This document shows positions 45,139 to 53,680 of a stretch of 64,000 nucleotides of DNA, one piece after another. The position numbers were made by a program, and so were the translations under genes. The DNA is from Deefgea salmonis. GTDB taxonomy: Bacteria > Pseudomonadota > Gammaproteobacteria > Burkholderiales > Chitinibacteraceae. The first letter of the stretch is position 1. Each line of letters begins with the position of its first letter. The stretch is from the NCBI RefSeq assembly GCF_020531905.1, contig NZ_JAJAWG010000005.1, positions 62,001 through 126,000 on the forward strand. The letters run 5' to 3'. Below the pieces are notes generated by a model, which was given only the letters and a program-made list of their open reading frames with translations, searched no databases and was not told the origin of the DNA.

Positions 45139-45905
45139 GGGGTTTCCGGAGTGACTGCAGTTGGGGCGCTGGCATTCAGTGCTTTTTCAGGGCCTGCATC
45201 AGCGTCTAAGTCGTCCGCAGAGCCCATGGGTAAAGGAAACGGTGGGTTGCCATCGTGAATTTTAAACCAACGGCGCTGTAAATAGCTGTCGCGGATAAAC
45301 GCGTAGGGATCCACTTGCTCGTCGATGATTTTGTCTAAAGGCAAAATTTGCGCGCGGGCGTTGACGATGTAGACGCTGTAATAAGCGATTTGCCCGGCTA
45401 AATCATCGGCGTAGTCAATCGGCCCCCAGATAAAGCGCGACAAAGGCTCTACGCTATCGCGCAAGGTGGTCGGGCCATAAAATGGCACCATCAAATAAGG
45501 CCCAGTAGGCAGACCCCAATAACCGAGGGTTTGGCCTAGATCTTCATTTTGTTTTTCAATCGGTAAATCACTGGCCCAATCAATGAGGCCGCCCAGGCCC
45601 ACGGTTGAATTGACCAAAACGCGGCCAAAGCTTTTCGACGCTGGCGTGGCTTTGCCTTGTAATAGGGCGGCGGGAATGCTGAATAAATCATCGATATTTT
45701 CAAAGAAGTTATCCACGCCTTTACGCAGCGGTGGCGGCACAAAGCGCACATAACCTTTGGCCACTGGGCGCAATACCGCATCGTCTACCGCTTTATTCAT
45801 TTGATAAATGGGGCGATTGATCGGTTCGAGTGGGTCGTAATTATTTTGCGGCGTAGCACAAGCGCCGAGCATCAATAAAGGTACAGCAATCAGGCGGCGT
45901 AGCAT
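45135..45905 (-). CDS. mlaA: Outer-membrane phospholipid-transport lipoprotein MlaA (VacJ)
   Basis: The product has 256 residues from ATG 45905. A lipoprotein signal ends in the lipobox LMLGAC. The MlaA domain contains DPLEPINRPIYQMNKAVD, NFFENIDDLFSIPAALLQG and DLGQTLGYWGLPTGPYLMVPFYGP (only motifs quoted). It removes misplaced phospholipids from the outer leaflet of the outer membrane and hands them to MlaC. It follows mlaB by 66 bp. Confidence 0.95.
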   Translation of the reverse strand: MLRRLIAVPLLMLGACATPQNNYDPLEPINRPIYQMNKAVDDAVLRPVAKGYVRFVPPPLRKGVDNFFENIDDLFSIPAALLQGKATPASKSFGRVLVNSTVGLGGLIDWASDLPIEKQNEDLGQTLGYWGLPTGPYLMVPFYGPTTLRDSVEPLSRFIWGPIDYADDLAGQIAYYSVYIVNARAQILPLDKIIDEQVDPYAFIRDSYLQRRWFKIHDGNPPFPLPMGSADDLDADAGPEKALNASAPTAVTPETP

Positions 45906-45971
45906 GGCAGACTCAAAAAAGCGGGTAGATGGATAAAGTATAGAAGTCATTTTTTTTCAGCCCGATTTGCT

Positions 45972-46244
45972 TTACGTCGCATGATAAAAAAAATGACTTA
46001 AGCCATAAACGGCAATGAGTTGTAGTAGATTTTCAGGTAAATGAATTAGCCGTAATTGGCATTGTGCCGCGTTGGCGCGGCGCTGCCATTCAAGCAGCAA
46101 GGCCACGGCGCTCGAATCGACTTGCGTTACATCGCTAAAATCGAGCGTGAGCTCGGCTTGCGATAGCGAGGCGTCGAGCAGATTGAGCGCGGCAGGGCTA
46201 CTCGCAAAGTTTAATTGAGCGCCGATACGGATTTCGGTCTTCAT
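45972..46244 (-). CDS. mlaB: STAS-domain protein MlaB
   Basis: The 90-residue STAS domain has LTLDFSDVTQVDSSAVALLLEW with the central Asp-Ser. MlaB binds the MlaF ATPase and controls its activity. Its ATG overlaps the mlaC stop (ATGA). Confidence 0.9.
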   Translation of the reverse strand: MKTEIRIGAQLNFASSPAALNLLDASLSQAELTLDFSDVTQVDSSAVALLLEWQRRANAAQCQLRLIHLPENLLQLIAVYGLSHFFYHAT

Positions 46245-46846
46245 TTGCTTTGACGTGAAGTGTTATTTTTTTCGCTGAGCGATTTAATCAAACCATCAAT
46301 GCCATCTTTGCGAATCACTGCGCCAAATTGGTTGCGATGATTATTGATAAAGCTAATGCCCTCAACGCTGATATCAAACACCTTCCATTCGCTGCCAATT
46401 TTTTCAAAGCTAAAATCCAGCGGAATGGGTTTTTGCCCCGGCAAGCTCACTTCGGTACGCACGGTTTGCTCGCTAGCGTCGTTGCCAGCACGCGTACCAC
46501 GCACATTGATTTGTGCGTTTTTATATAAAGTGAGCGCCGACAAATAGGTGCGAATCATCATGGTGCGAAATTCTTTGCTAATCGCGTCTTGCTGCGCGGG
46601 CGTCGCGCTTTTCCAGTAACGACCCACCGCCAGCGACGTCATCCGATTGTAGTCGGCCAATGGCGATAGGCGTTGATCGACTAAATCGCGCATTTTGCTA
46701 TTGTCTTTGTCATTTTTTTTAATGATATCGAGCACGTCTTTGCTGGTGCTACGCACGATTTGTTCTGGGGTGTCGTTAGCAACGCTGACTGCAGTGGTAA
46801 AACTTAATGTGGTAAGAAGTAATAATTTACTCAAAAAAGAATTCAT
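46241..46846 (-). CDS. mlaC: Periplasmic phospholipid-binding protein MlaC
   Basis: 201 residues with an N-terminal signal peptide (cut near VSVANDTPE). The Tol_Tol_Ttg2-type fold is seen in RDLVDQRLSPLADYNRMTSLAVGRYWKSAT (partial quote avoided beyond this) and GISFINNHRNQF. It shuttles phospholipid between MlaA and the MlaFEDB complex. A GGAG site precedes the ATG; 3 bp after mlaD. Confidence 0.93.
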   Translation of the reverse strand: MNSFLSKLLLLTTLSFTTAVSVANDTPEQIVRSTSKDVLDIIKKNDKDNSKMRDLVDQRLSPLADYNRMTSLAVGRYWKSATPAQQDAISKEFRTMMIRTYLSALTLYKNAQINVRGTRAGNDASEQTVRTEVSLPGQKPIPLDFSFEKIGSEWKVFDISVEGISFINNHRNQFGAVIRKDGIDGLIKSLSEKNNTSRQSK

Positions 46847-46849
46847 ACT

Positions 46850-47323
46850 TTATTGCTCCGAGTTGGTGGCTTTGTCGCCTTGGCTAAATAAAAAGCGACT
46901 AATGAGTTGTTCCAGCACAATGGCCGAAGAAGTGACTTTAAAACGATCGCCATTGACGAGGTTTTTCTCGTCTGCGCCTGGGGTGATGCCGATATATTGC
47001 TCGCCCAATAGACCTGAAGTCAGAATCTCTGCCGAGCTGTCTTTACTAAAATGGTAACGGCTATCCATCGCCATTTCGACTTTGGCGACATAGCGCTCGT
47101 TATCAAAGCTAATGCTGCTGACGCGACCAACGACTACCCCGGCGCTTTTAATCGGTGCGCGCGGTTTGAGCCCGCCGATGTTTTCAAAGTCAGCGCTTAA
47201 TTCATAGCTCGATGTCGCGGGTAAACTGCTGGAGCTACTGACTTGTAACGCTAAAAACAACAGGGCGGCAATGCCGGCTGCGGCAAACAAACCCACCCAA
47301 AAATCAATCATGCCTCGTTTCAC
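46850..47323 (-). CDS. mlaD: MCE-domain protein MlaD
   Basis: 157 residues from GTG 47323 (MKRGMIDFWVGLFAAAG), a start conserved in the family and placed 8 nt after GAGGGG. One N-terminal membrane anchor, then a single MCE domain (about 38-115: LSADFENIGGLKPRAPIKSAG, LLGEQYIGITPG). MlaD hexamers form the periplasmic ring of the MlaFEDB transporter. Confidence 0.94.
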   Translation of the reverse strand: MKRGMIDFWVGLFAAAGIAALLFLALQVSSSSSLPATSSYELSADFENIGGLKPRAPIKSAGVVVGRVSSISFDNERYVAKVEMAMDSRYHFSKDSSAEILTSGLLGEQYIGITPGADEKNLVNGDRFKVTSSAIVLEQLISRFLFSQGDKATNSEQ

Positions 47324-47325
47324 TA

Positions 47326-48111
47326 TTAAACCCCTCGGAACATAAACGCGGTCAAAATAAAGTCCAGCGCCAAAATAACTAAAGAACTCGTCACTACCGT
47401 ACGCGTCGTTGCCCGCGACACACCTTCTGCGGTGGGCGGTGCATCGTAGCCTTCAAAAACGGCGATTAAAGAAACGGCAAAACCAAAGAAAATACTTTTG
47501 ATGATGCCATTCATTACATCAAGGCGAAAATCGACCGCCCCTTGCATTTGTGACCAAAAACTACCGTCGTCCAAGCCCAATAAGTGCACGCCGACCAAGT
47601 AACCGCCAAAAATCCCCATGGCGCTAAAGATCGCTGCCAGTAAAGGCATTGAAATCACGCCACCCCAAAAGCGCGGCGCAACTACGCGGGCAATCGGATT
47701 AACCGCCATCATTTCCATGGCTGACAATTGCTCGGTGGTTTTCATTAAACCAATTTCAGCGGTGATGGCACTGCCTGCGCGGCTAGCAAAAAGCAGCGCG
47801 GCAACCACCGGACCCAATTCGCGAACTAAAGATAACGCCACTAAAATTCCGAGTGAGCTCGATGCGCCAAAGCGTTGTAGCGTGTCATAGCCTTGTAACG
47901 CCAACACCATGCCGACAAATAGCCCCGACACCGAAATAATTAATACCGATAACACACCAGCAAACCAAATTTCACGCATCGTCAATTGCGGGCGCAACAG
48001 ACAGCTTGCAGAATGGCGCAAAATCGCGATTAAAAATCGGCAAGCAAAACCTAGCTTAATCAAGACGTTGGTCAGTGGCGCGCCAAGACGACTAAAAAAA
48101 TGAAACAGCAA
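47326..48111 (-). CDS. mlaE: ABC transporter permease MlaE
   Basis: 261 residues with five to six hydrophobic helices and the family segment [21 protein letters not shown] near the C-terminus (FEGY is the typical C-terminal motif), plus [25 protein letters not shown]. The start is TTG at 48111, supported by GGAGG 6 nt upstream and no better ATG. It is the membrane core of the Mla phospholipid transporter. Confidence 0.93.
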   Translation of the reverse strand: MLFHFFSRLGAPLTNVLIKLGFACRFLIAILRHSASCLLRPQLTMREIWFAGVLSVLIISVSGLFVGMVLALQGYDTLQRFGASSSLGILVALSLVRELGPVVAALLFASRAGSAITAEIGLMKTTEQLSAMEMMAVNPIARVVAPRFWGGVISMPLLAAIFSAMGIFGGYLVGVHLLGLDDGSFWSQMQGAVDFRLDVMNGIIKSIFFGFAVSLIAVFEGYDAPPTAEGVSRATTRTVVTSSLVILALDFILTAFMFRGV

Positions 48112-48158
48112 GCCCTACCTCCTGCCGCCATTGCGCGGCGATTGTGTGTGCGCCGTGA

Positions 48159-48950
48159 TCATGACAAGCCCAGTTGTTCAGCATACGGCGCAGCGGGTTT
48201 ATGAAATGGCAAAGGGCCATCGGGGCGTGCATTGATAAATTGCTGCACAAAGGGATGCGTTGACGCTTTGACTTCTGCTGGTGTGCCTTCGGCCACCACG
48301 CAGCCATCGGCTAAGAAGTACACGTAATCGACAATCGCCAGCGATTCGGCCACATCATGCGTCACCACAATCGACGCCGTACCGAGGGCATCATTGAGTT
48401 CACGAATTAACTTACCCACCGTGGCCAAAGAAATTGGGTCTAAACCGGTAAACGGCTCGTCATACAGCATCACCGCAGGGTCTAAAGCAATGGCGCGCGC
48501 CAAAGCCACGCGTCTGGCCATGCCGCCGGATAATTCATACGGCATTTGCTGCGCCGCGCCGCGTAAACCGACCGCTTCGAGCTTCATCAGCACCAAATCT
48601 TGAATCATCGATTCAGGCAATTGAGTGCGCTCGCGCAGCGGAAAAGCCACGTTATCAAACACCGATAAATCAGTAAATAACGCCCCAAATTGAAACAACA
48701 TGCCTAATTTACGCCGCATTTGATACAGATCGTGCTCGTTCAGTTGGCCAACATTTTGTCCATCGAGCCAGATGGCACCTTTTTGTGCTTGTAATTGGCC
48801 GCCAATTAATTTGAGCAGCGTGGTTTTACCCGAACCCGATCCGCCCATGATCGCCACCAGTTGACCACGGCGTACCGATAAAGAAACGTCGCGCAATATC
48901 TGGTTTTCAGCATAGGAAAAGCTGACATTTTGAAATTCAAGCAGGTTCAT
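48159..48950 (-). CDS. mlaF: ABC transporter ATPase MlaF
   Basis: The 263-residue ATPase has Walker [18 protein letters not shown] (about 35), signature LSGGMARRVALARA, Walker B VMLYDEPFTGLDP and H-loop VTHDVAES. The final residues contact a neighbouring ATPase subunit in known MlaF. First gene of mlaFEDCB; the ordered set with mlaA is complete here. Confidence 0.95.
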   Translation of the reverse strand: MNLLEFQNVSFSYAENQILRDVSLSVRRGQLVAIMGGSGSGKTTLLKLIGGQLQAQKGAIWLDGQNVGQLNEHDLYQMRRKLGMLFQFGALFTDLSVFDNVAFPLRERTQLPESMIQDLVLMKLEAVGLRGAAQQMPYELSGGMARRVALARAIALDPAVMLYDEPFTGLDPISLATVGKLIRELNDALGTASIVVTHDVAESLAIVDYVYFLADGCVVAEGTPAEVKASTHPFVQQFINARPDGPLPFHKPAAPYAEQLGLS

Positions 48951-49304
48951 GGATTTTAACTGAGTGATTGAAAACGGATTTTAGGGCTTTCTAAGTATAC
49001 AGGCTAGAGGTCATTATTGATGCTGCGATGCAGCAAAAGAACTCGCGTCACCGTCATTGCGCTGATGACTGGCTTGTATGATCTTCAATCATAAAGCTCG
49101 ATTATACCGTGTATAAATTTTCTCACACCTGACTAATTGAGGTATCTCTTGCGGCTGCCTGCCCTCAATGCTTGGCAAGTGTTGCTGGCGTAGATTCTTT
49201 CTTTACGAATACTTACAATTTGTTTAAACAAAAGCTATGCTATTTGACAGGCAAGATCTTATTTTTTAGCCGCTGTAATGCGGTTTATGTGATGGGGTTT
49301 CATT
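48951..49304. other. Divergent regulatory region between mlaF and the msh operon
   Basis: 354 bp without a gene. It contains the 13-bp motif AAAAGCTATGCTA (49230-49242), repeated before mshL, and a GGTAT at 49141 whose 47-bp partner is degraded. Confidence 0.45.
49230..49242 (+). promoter_or_regulatory. AAAAGCTATGCTA motif upstream of the msh operon (site 1)
   Basis: This 13-bp motif 63 bp before the mshM-like start recurs exactly at 50668-50680. It may be a -10-type element (TATGCT) or regulator site. Confidence 0.45.
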
Positions 49305-50633
49305 TTGTATCAAACGTATTTTGGTTTGCATAGCCCACCGTTTCGCTTGACCTCGCATCCCGATTTTTTCTTCTTGGGCGCAGGTCGTGGCGACGTACTC
49401 AATACCGTACTGAGTGCCATTGAGGCGGGAGAAGGCTTGATTCAAGTGATCGCTGAAATCGGTGCGGGTAAAACGCTCTTGTGCCGAATGTTGCTCGCAC
49501 GGCTATCGAGCCGGGTTGATGCGATATTTTTGTCCCATCAAGCTGCGCTTGAGCATGAGTTTTTAATCACGATTGCGGCGCAATTACAGATCCACCGCAA
49601 CGCAAGCAGTTGCGATCAAGTCATGGATCAAATCGAAACTGAGCTGATCCGTCGGCATGCCGCCGGTCGACGCGTGGTGTTATTGCTGGATGCGGCGCAT
49701 GCGATGCCGCTTGAATCGTTTGAGCTATTGCGCTTACTGAGTGATTTGGCGGTTAGATCGCGCCCCTTATTACAAATGGTACTGTTTGCGCGGCCAGAGT
49801 TCGAGCAGCAGTCGGTGAATACAGCGTTTAGCTCGCTGCGGCAACGAGTCAGTCACAACTTGGTTTTGCCTTTATTCACGACAGAAGATGTCACTGAATA
49901 TTTGGCTTGTCGATTATCCGCAGCGGGTTATCAAGGGGAAACCTTGTTTAGCGCGGCGGCAGTGCAATTGATTGCTAAGGCGGCGCATGGGCTCAGTCGG
50001 CAGATTAATTTGATTGCAGATCAGGCGCTGCTTGCGGCATGCACCGATCATGCCGTTCGTGTAGAGGCCAAGCATGTGCAAAGCGTATTGCAAGATCCGT
50101 CTGCATCGTGGACTTGCTTTAGCCCGATTTGGCGATGGCTTGCAATACTGTTGATCGGGGCTTTGTCGCTGCTATTTTGGCATTTTTATCCTAATGCATC
50201 GCAAATTAACGCACCACTGCTGTGGCCTACATCGGCAAAGCTCGCTTCGCTCAGTGAAAACGCTGAAATCAAAGCGCGTGTCGCCACCGCACCGGTATTG
50301 CTCAATGAAAGGGTGATGCGTTCAAATAAAAAATTGATCGCTGCGGATGCCAGTAGCGTGACGATTTTGGTTTCAAAAGTGCCGCAAAATCAGTTATTGC
50401 GTTTAGAGCAGTTAGTGAGTGATTTAGAAGTCCATCTGGGCGCTAATCGGGTGTTGGTGTATCCGACTTTACTCAATGGCAGCTTGGCATGGGGCGTTTT
50501 GGCTGGACTTTATCCGGATATAAACAAAGCGCAAGCCATGGCACAGCGGCTTGAACATGCGCATCCGCAGCGTAAAAGTAAAGTCCAAACGATCGGTGTG
50601 TTGCGCGGTGAAATGTTGTTGCTACGCGACTAG
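49305..50633 (+). CDS. mshM: MshM/ExeA-like AAA ATPase of pilus assembly
   Basis: 442 residues from TTG 49305 (MYQTYFGLHSPPFRLTSHPD, the conserved MshM/ExeA start) after a GGGG. AAA domain: Walker A AEIGAGKTLLCR (about 50). The Walker B stretch is VVLLLDAAHAM, so the usual catalytic DE is DA and hydrolysis may be weak. One membrane helix (about 272-292) precedes a periplasmic SPOR-like C-terminal part (about 350-440). ExeA/MshM proteins help insert the secretin through peptidoglycan. First gene of the operon. Confidence 0.85.
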   Translation: MYQTYFGLHSPPFRLTSHPDFFFLGAGRGDVLNTVLSAIEAGEGLIQVIAEIGAGKTLLCRMLLARLSSRVDAIFLSHQAALEHEFLITIAAQLQIHRNASSCDQVMDQIETELIRRHAAGRRVVLLLDAAHAMPLESFELLRLLSDLAVRSRPLLQMVLFARPEFEQQSVNTAFSSLRQRVSHNLVLPLFTTEDVTEYLACRLSAAGYQGETLFSAAAVQLIAKAAHGLSRQINLIADQALLAACTDHAVRVEAKHVQSVLQDPSASWTCFSPIWRWLAILLIGALSLLFWHFYPNASQINAPLLWPTSAKLASLSENAEIKARVATAPVLLNERVMRSNKKLIAADASSVTILVSKVPQNQLLRLEQLVSDLEVHLGANRVLVYPTLLNGSLAWGVLAGLYPDINKAQAMAQRLEHAHPQRKSKVQTIGVLRGEMLLLRD

Positions 50634-50667
50634 ATTGACAAGCCTGCCGCTGAAACTTTCAATTTTT

Positions 50668-50680
50668 AAAAGCTATGCTA
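50668..50680 (+). promoter_or_regulatory. AAAAGCTATGCTA motif upstream of mshL (site 2)
   Basis: Exact copy of the motif at 49230-49242, 31 bp before the mshL start, so mshL may also have its own promoter. Confidence 0.45.
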
Positions 50681-50711
50681 GCTTGAGGTAAGTTAACAAA
50701 AAGAATTGAGT

Positions 50712-52520
50712 ATGAAAAAGGCTTTGTGCATCGCGGGATGTTTCTTGTTATTTGGCAGTGCTTGCTCAACATCCAACGGTTTGCAAACCACTGGGCATAT
50801 CAGTCAAACGAGCCCAGTCGCTTCAGAGCCTATCGCCGCGATTCCGCAGCTGGTGCCATCGATTCCGATTTTGCCCAAGCCCAATGCGCGCCAGCAACTC
50901 GAGGTTTACAGCGTGGTGGTCAGCCAGCTGGGCGTACACGATTTATTGTTTGCCTTAGCGCGAGATGCACGCATCAATATTGACGTGCATCCGGCGGTGA
51001 GTGGCGTGGTGACGTTGAATGCGATTAATCAAACGCTGCCACAAATCTTAGAGCGAATTGCCGCGCAAACCGATATTCGGTGGAGCATGGTCAATGGTGT
51101 GCTCACCGTTGTTCCTGATACGCCAACGCTGCGAATTTATCAGCTCGATTACTTTAATTTGCAGCGGAGTATGCGCTCGAGTTTAAATATTTTAAATTCA
51201 GTGAAATCGGTTTCAGACGCCAGCAACGCCAGCAATAGCACCGGTAGTACCTCGTTTTCGGCGATTGATAGCGAGTCGAAAAATCTCTTTTGGCAGCGCT
51301 TAGAAAGTAATTTAAAAGAAATTCTCGACATTAAAATTGAGCCAACGCCAACTGGTGCAGTAAGCAAACTCAGTCAATACGCCGCCCAGCAAGCGGTGCT
51401 CCCTGCTCAGGCGCAAACTGCCGCCATCGAGCACAGCGCCAAGCTAGAAAAAACGCTGGCGCAAATCGATAAAATCCAAGCCGAAACCCTCGCCATCCAG
51501 CAGCAAACCGTGCAGGCGGCTTCATCCGTTGCGGCAGTGTCCAATTTGGTAGTCATTCATCCTGAAACCGGCACCATTAGCATTCGGGCAACGCAAAAAT
51601 CACAGCAAAAAGTCGCCGAATATCTGGCCAAAATTCAAGCCTCAGCGCAGCGGCAAGTCTTGATTGAAGCCACGATTGTTGAAGTGGTGCTCAGTGACCA
51701 ATATCAGGCCGGCATTGATTGGGCGCAAATCGCTTCAGGTGCGGGCTGGAGTTTTGGCCAAAGCGTATTGGCCAATAATCTGGCGACTGCGCCGGTGAGT
51801 TTATTGGCTTACAAGAGTAATAACTTTAATGCCACGGTGAAATTACTCGAGCAATTTGGCAAAACCCGGGTGCTCTCTAGCCCTAAAATTACCGCGCTGA
51901 ATAATCAGCCGGCGGTGATGAAAGTGGTAGAAGAACTGGTTTATTTCACCATGACCGTCACGCCCGCCACATCCGACACCAATGGCGTTATTACGCCAGC
52001 GGCGTATGAGAGCGTGCTGCATACCGTGCCAGTGGGCTTGGTGATGCAAGTGACGCCGCAGATTGCTGAGTCGGGGGCGATTTCGATGAATGTGCGGCCG
52101 ACCATTACCAATGTTAGCGGCTATGTCGAAGATCCAGCGGTGGCGATTATTGCATCGACCACCAAGATGGCCTTAAAAAGCTTGGTGCCGGAATTACAGG
52201 TGCGTGAGTTTGATTCGACGCTCAAAATTGCCAGCGGCCAAATCGCGGTGTTGGGTGGCTTAATTCAAGACAAACAAGTCAATTTACGCCAAGGCGTGCC
52301 GGGTTTGTCGCGTTTGCCGTGGATTGGGGATGCGTTTAGTTATCGTGACGACAAAGTCAGCAAAATCGAATTGGTGGTGTTTTTGCGGCCGATCATGATT
52401 AAAGATCAAGGCGTTGATCAGCGTATTTTGCCAAGCGCCGATTTTTTTGAGCCAAAATCAGCGCAAGAATTATCCGCATTTCACAGTGGACTGATCCCTT
52501 GGACGGGGCAGTCGCAATGA
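50712..52520 (+). CDS. mshL: MSHA-type secretin MshL
   Basis: 602 residues from ATG 50712. Lipoprotein signal (LLFGSAC). Domains in order: linker, STN/N0-like domain (about 70-140), coiled-coil middle rich in Gln/Ala (about 200-270), and the secretin domain (about 310-585: VLIEATIVEVVLSDQYQAGI, LSSPKITALNNQPAVMKV, KIASGQIAVLGGLIQDK). It forms the outer-membrane pore for pilus passage. Its TGA overlaps the next ATG. Confidence 0.92.
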   Translation: MKKALCIAGCFLLFGSACSTSNGLQTTGHISQTSPVASEPIAAIPQLVPSIPILPKPNARQQLEVYSVVVSQLGVHDLLFALARDARINIDVHPAVSGVVTLNAINQTLPQILERIAAQTDIRWSMVNGVLTVVPDTPTLRIYQLDYFNLQRSMRSSLNILNSVKSVSDASNASNSTGSTSFSAIDSESKNLFWQRLESNLKEILDIKIEPTPTGAVSKLSQYAAQQAVLPAQAQTAAIEHSAKLEKTLAQIDKIQAETLAIQQQTVQAASSVAAVSNLVVIHPETGTISIRATQKSQQKVAEYLAKIQASAQRQVLIEATIVEVVLSDQYQAGIDWAQIASGAGWSFGQSVLANNLATAPVSLLAYKSNNFNATVKLLEQFGKTRVLSSPKITALNNQPAVMKVVEELVYFTMTVTPATSDTNGVITPAAYESVLHTVPVGLVMQVTPQIAESGAISMNVRPTITNVSGYVEDPAVAIIASTTKMALKSLVPELQVREFDSTLKIASGQIAVLGGLIQDKQVNLRQGVPGLSRLPWIGDAFSYRDDKVSKIELVVFLRPIMIKDQGVDQRILPSADFFEPKSAQELSAFHSGLIPWTGQSQ

Positions 52521-53680
52521 GTTTGCCAAGTTTAGATTACGCCAAGGACGAGGCCGTCTCCGAGCGACAGGACGAGGCCGCAGTGCCGCATTGGGATGCC
52601 GCGCACCGTGCATCACCGAAGGCGGCGACGGATTCAAGCGCGCTCAATCAGGTCGCTACGATGATCAATTCGGCGGAAAAAGACCGTGTCAGCCAAATTA
52701 AGCGTGCGCTGGCGACAAGCTTGCCGTGGCTGATTGTCGGTGGCGGCATCTTGTTTGGCTTGGCGCTGGCGGTGGTGTTTTTGCCGTATCAAATCTCAGC
52801 AACACCGATGATGGCGAGCGCATCGCTGCCCCGTGAATCCGCCTTGAGTGAATCGGTCTCTAGTCAAGCGATCCCCAGTGCCTCCGTCGTCACGATGGCG
52901 GCATTGCCATTGGACACTCAATTAGCTGGGTATATGGATGCAGCATCATCAAGCAAAGCCATGGATGCCAATACCCCTCCAGTTAAATCGCCAGCAGCAG
53001 CGATTGGTCTTACTCGTTCAGCGTCTCAAACACAATTTAACGCCCGCGTGCAGCCAGTTCGGGCAATCGGGTCGCCGCGCCGCGTCATGCAGATTGAACG
53101 GATGCCGGTGAACACGATGGATCCATTACAGCAAGCATGGCAAGCCTACCAACGGGGGGAATTTACCCAGGCCGAGCAGTATTACCAGCAAGCCATGCAG
53201 CAAAACCCGCGACAGCGCGATGCCGCTTTGGGTTTGGCGGCTATCGCGCAAATTCGCGGTGATGCAACGCGCGCGCACAGCTTGTATCGCCATATTTTGC
53301 AGCAGCACCCTGACGATGCCGCTGCCAAACAGGCGTTGTTGGCTTTGCCGCAAGCGGTGACTGAGCAAGATATTTTGCAATTGGAACAAAGCGGCCAAGC
53401 CGACCCACAGATTTTGGCGCAATTTTATGCCAGCGAGCAGCGCTGGAGCCAAGCGCAGGCGCAGTTTTTTATCGTCTATAGCCAATACCCTAGCGCTACG
53501 GCGGCATTTAATTTAGCGGTGAGTTTGGATCATTTGCAGCAGCCCACATTGGCGCTGCAATACTATCGACAAGCCTTACAAGGGGTCGGGGCGTTTGATC
53601 GTTCGGCGGTGCAGCAACGGATTGCGGCATTAAGCGCGCAGCCCTTGTCGAGTGAGGCGCAACATGCCGCACAGCACTAA
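52517..53680 (+). CDS. mshN: MshN-like inner-membrane TPR protein
   Basis: 387 residues. One membrane helix at about 69-90, a disordered Ala/Ser-rich stretch, then TPR repeats (about 200-380: AWQAYQRGEFTQAEQYYQQA, AALGLAAIAQIRGDATRAHSL). This is the MshN layout; the TPRs would sit in the periplasm and tie the secretin to the platform. The ATG overlaps the mshL stop (ATGA) and the gene overlaps mshE by 17 bp. An exact 47-bp dyad lies at 52929-52975. Confidence 0.82.
   Translation: MSLPSLDYAKDEAVSERQDEAAVPHWDAAHRASPKAATDSSALNQVATMINSAEKDRVSQIKRALATSLPWLIVGGGILFGLALAVVFLPYQISATPMMASASLPRESALSESVSSQAIPSASVVTMAALPLDTQLAGYMDAASSSKAMDANTPPVKSPAAAIGLTRSASQTQFNARVQPVRAIGSPRRVMQIERMPVNTMDPLQQAWQAYQRGEFTQAEQYYQQAMQQNPRQRDAALGLAAIAQIRGDATRAHSLYRHILQQHPDDAAAKQALLALPQAVTEQDILQLEQSGQADPQILAQFYASEQRWSQAQAQFFIVYSQYPSATAAFNLAVSLDHLQQPTLALQYYRQALQGVGAFDRSAVQQRIAALSAQPLSSEAQHAAQH
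52929..52975. repeat. 47-bp GGTAT-N37-ATACC dyad (exact, inside mshN-like gene)
   Basis: The interior shares TATGGATGCAGC with the intergenic subfamily (TATGGCTGCAGC at 3960), unlike other coding copies. Confidence 0.6.

Noticed and set aside
49141-49187. Possible 47-bp dyad starting GGTAT at 49141
   Set aside because: No ATAC at the required position; only partial interior similarity (GGCTGCC, CAATGCTTGG).
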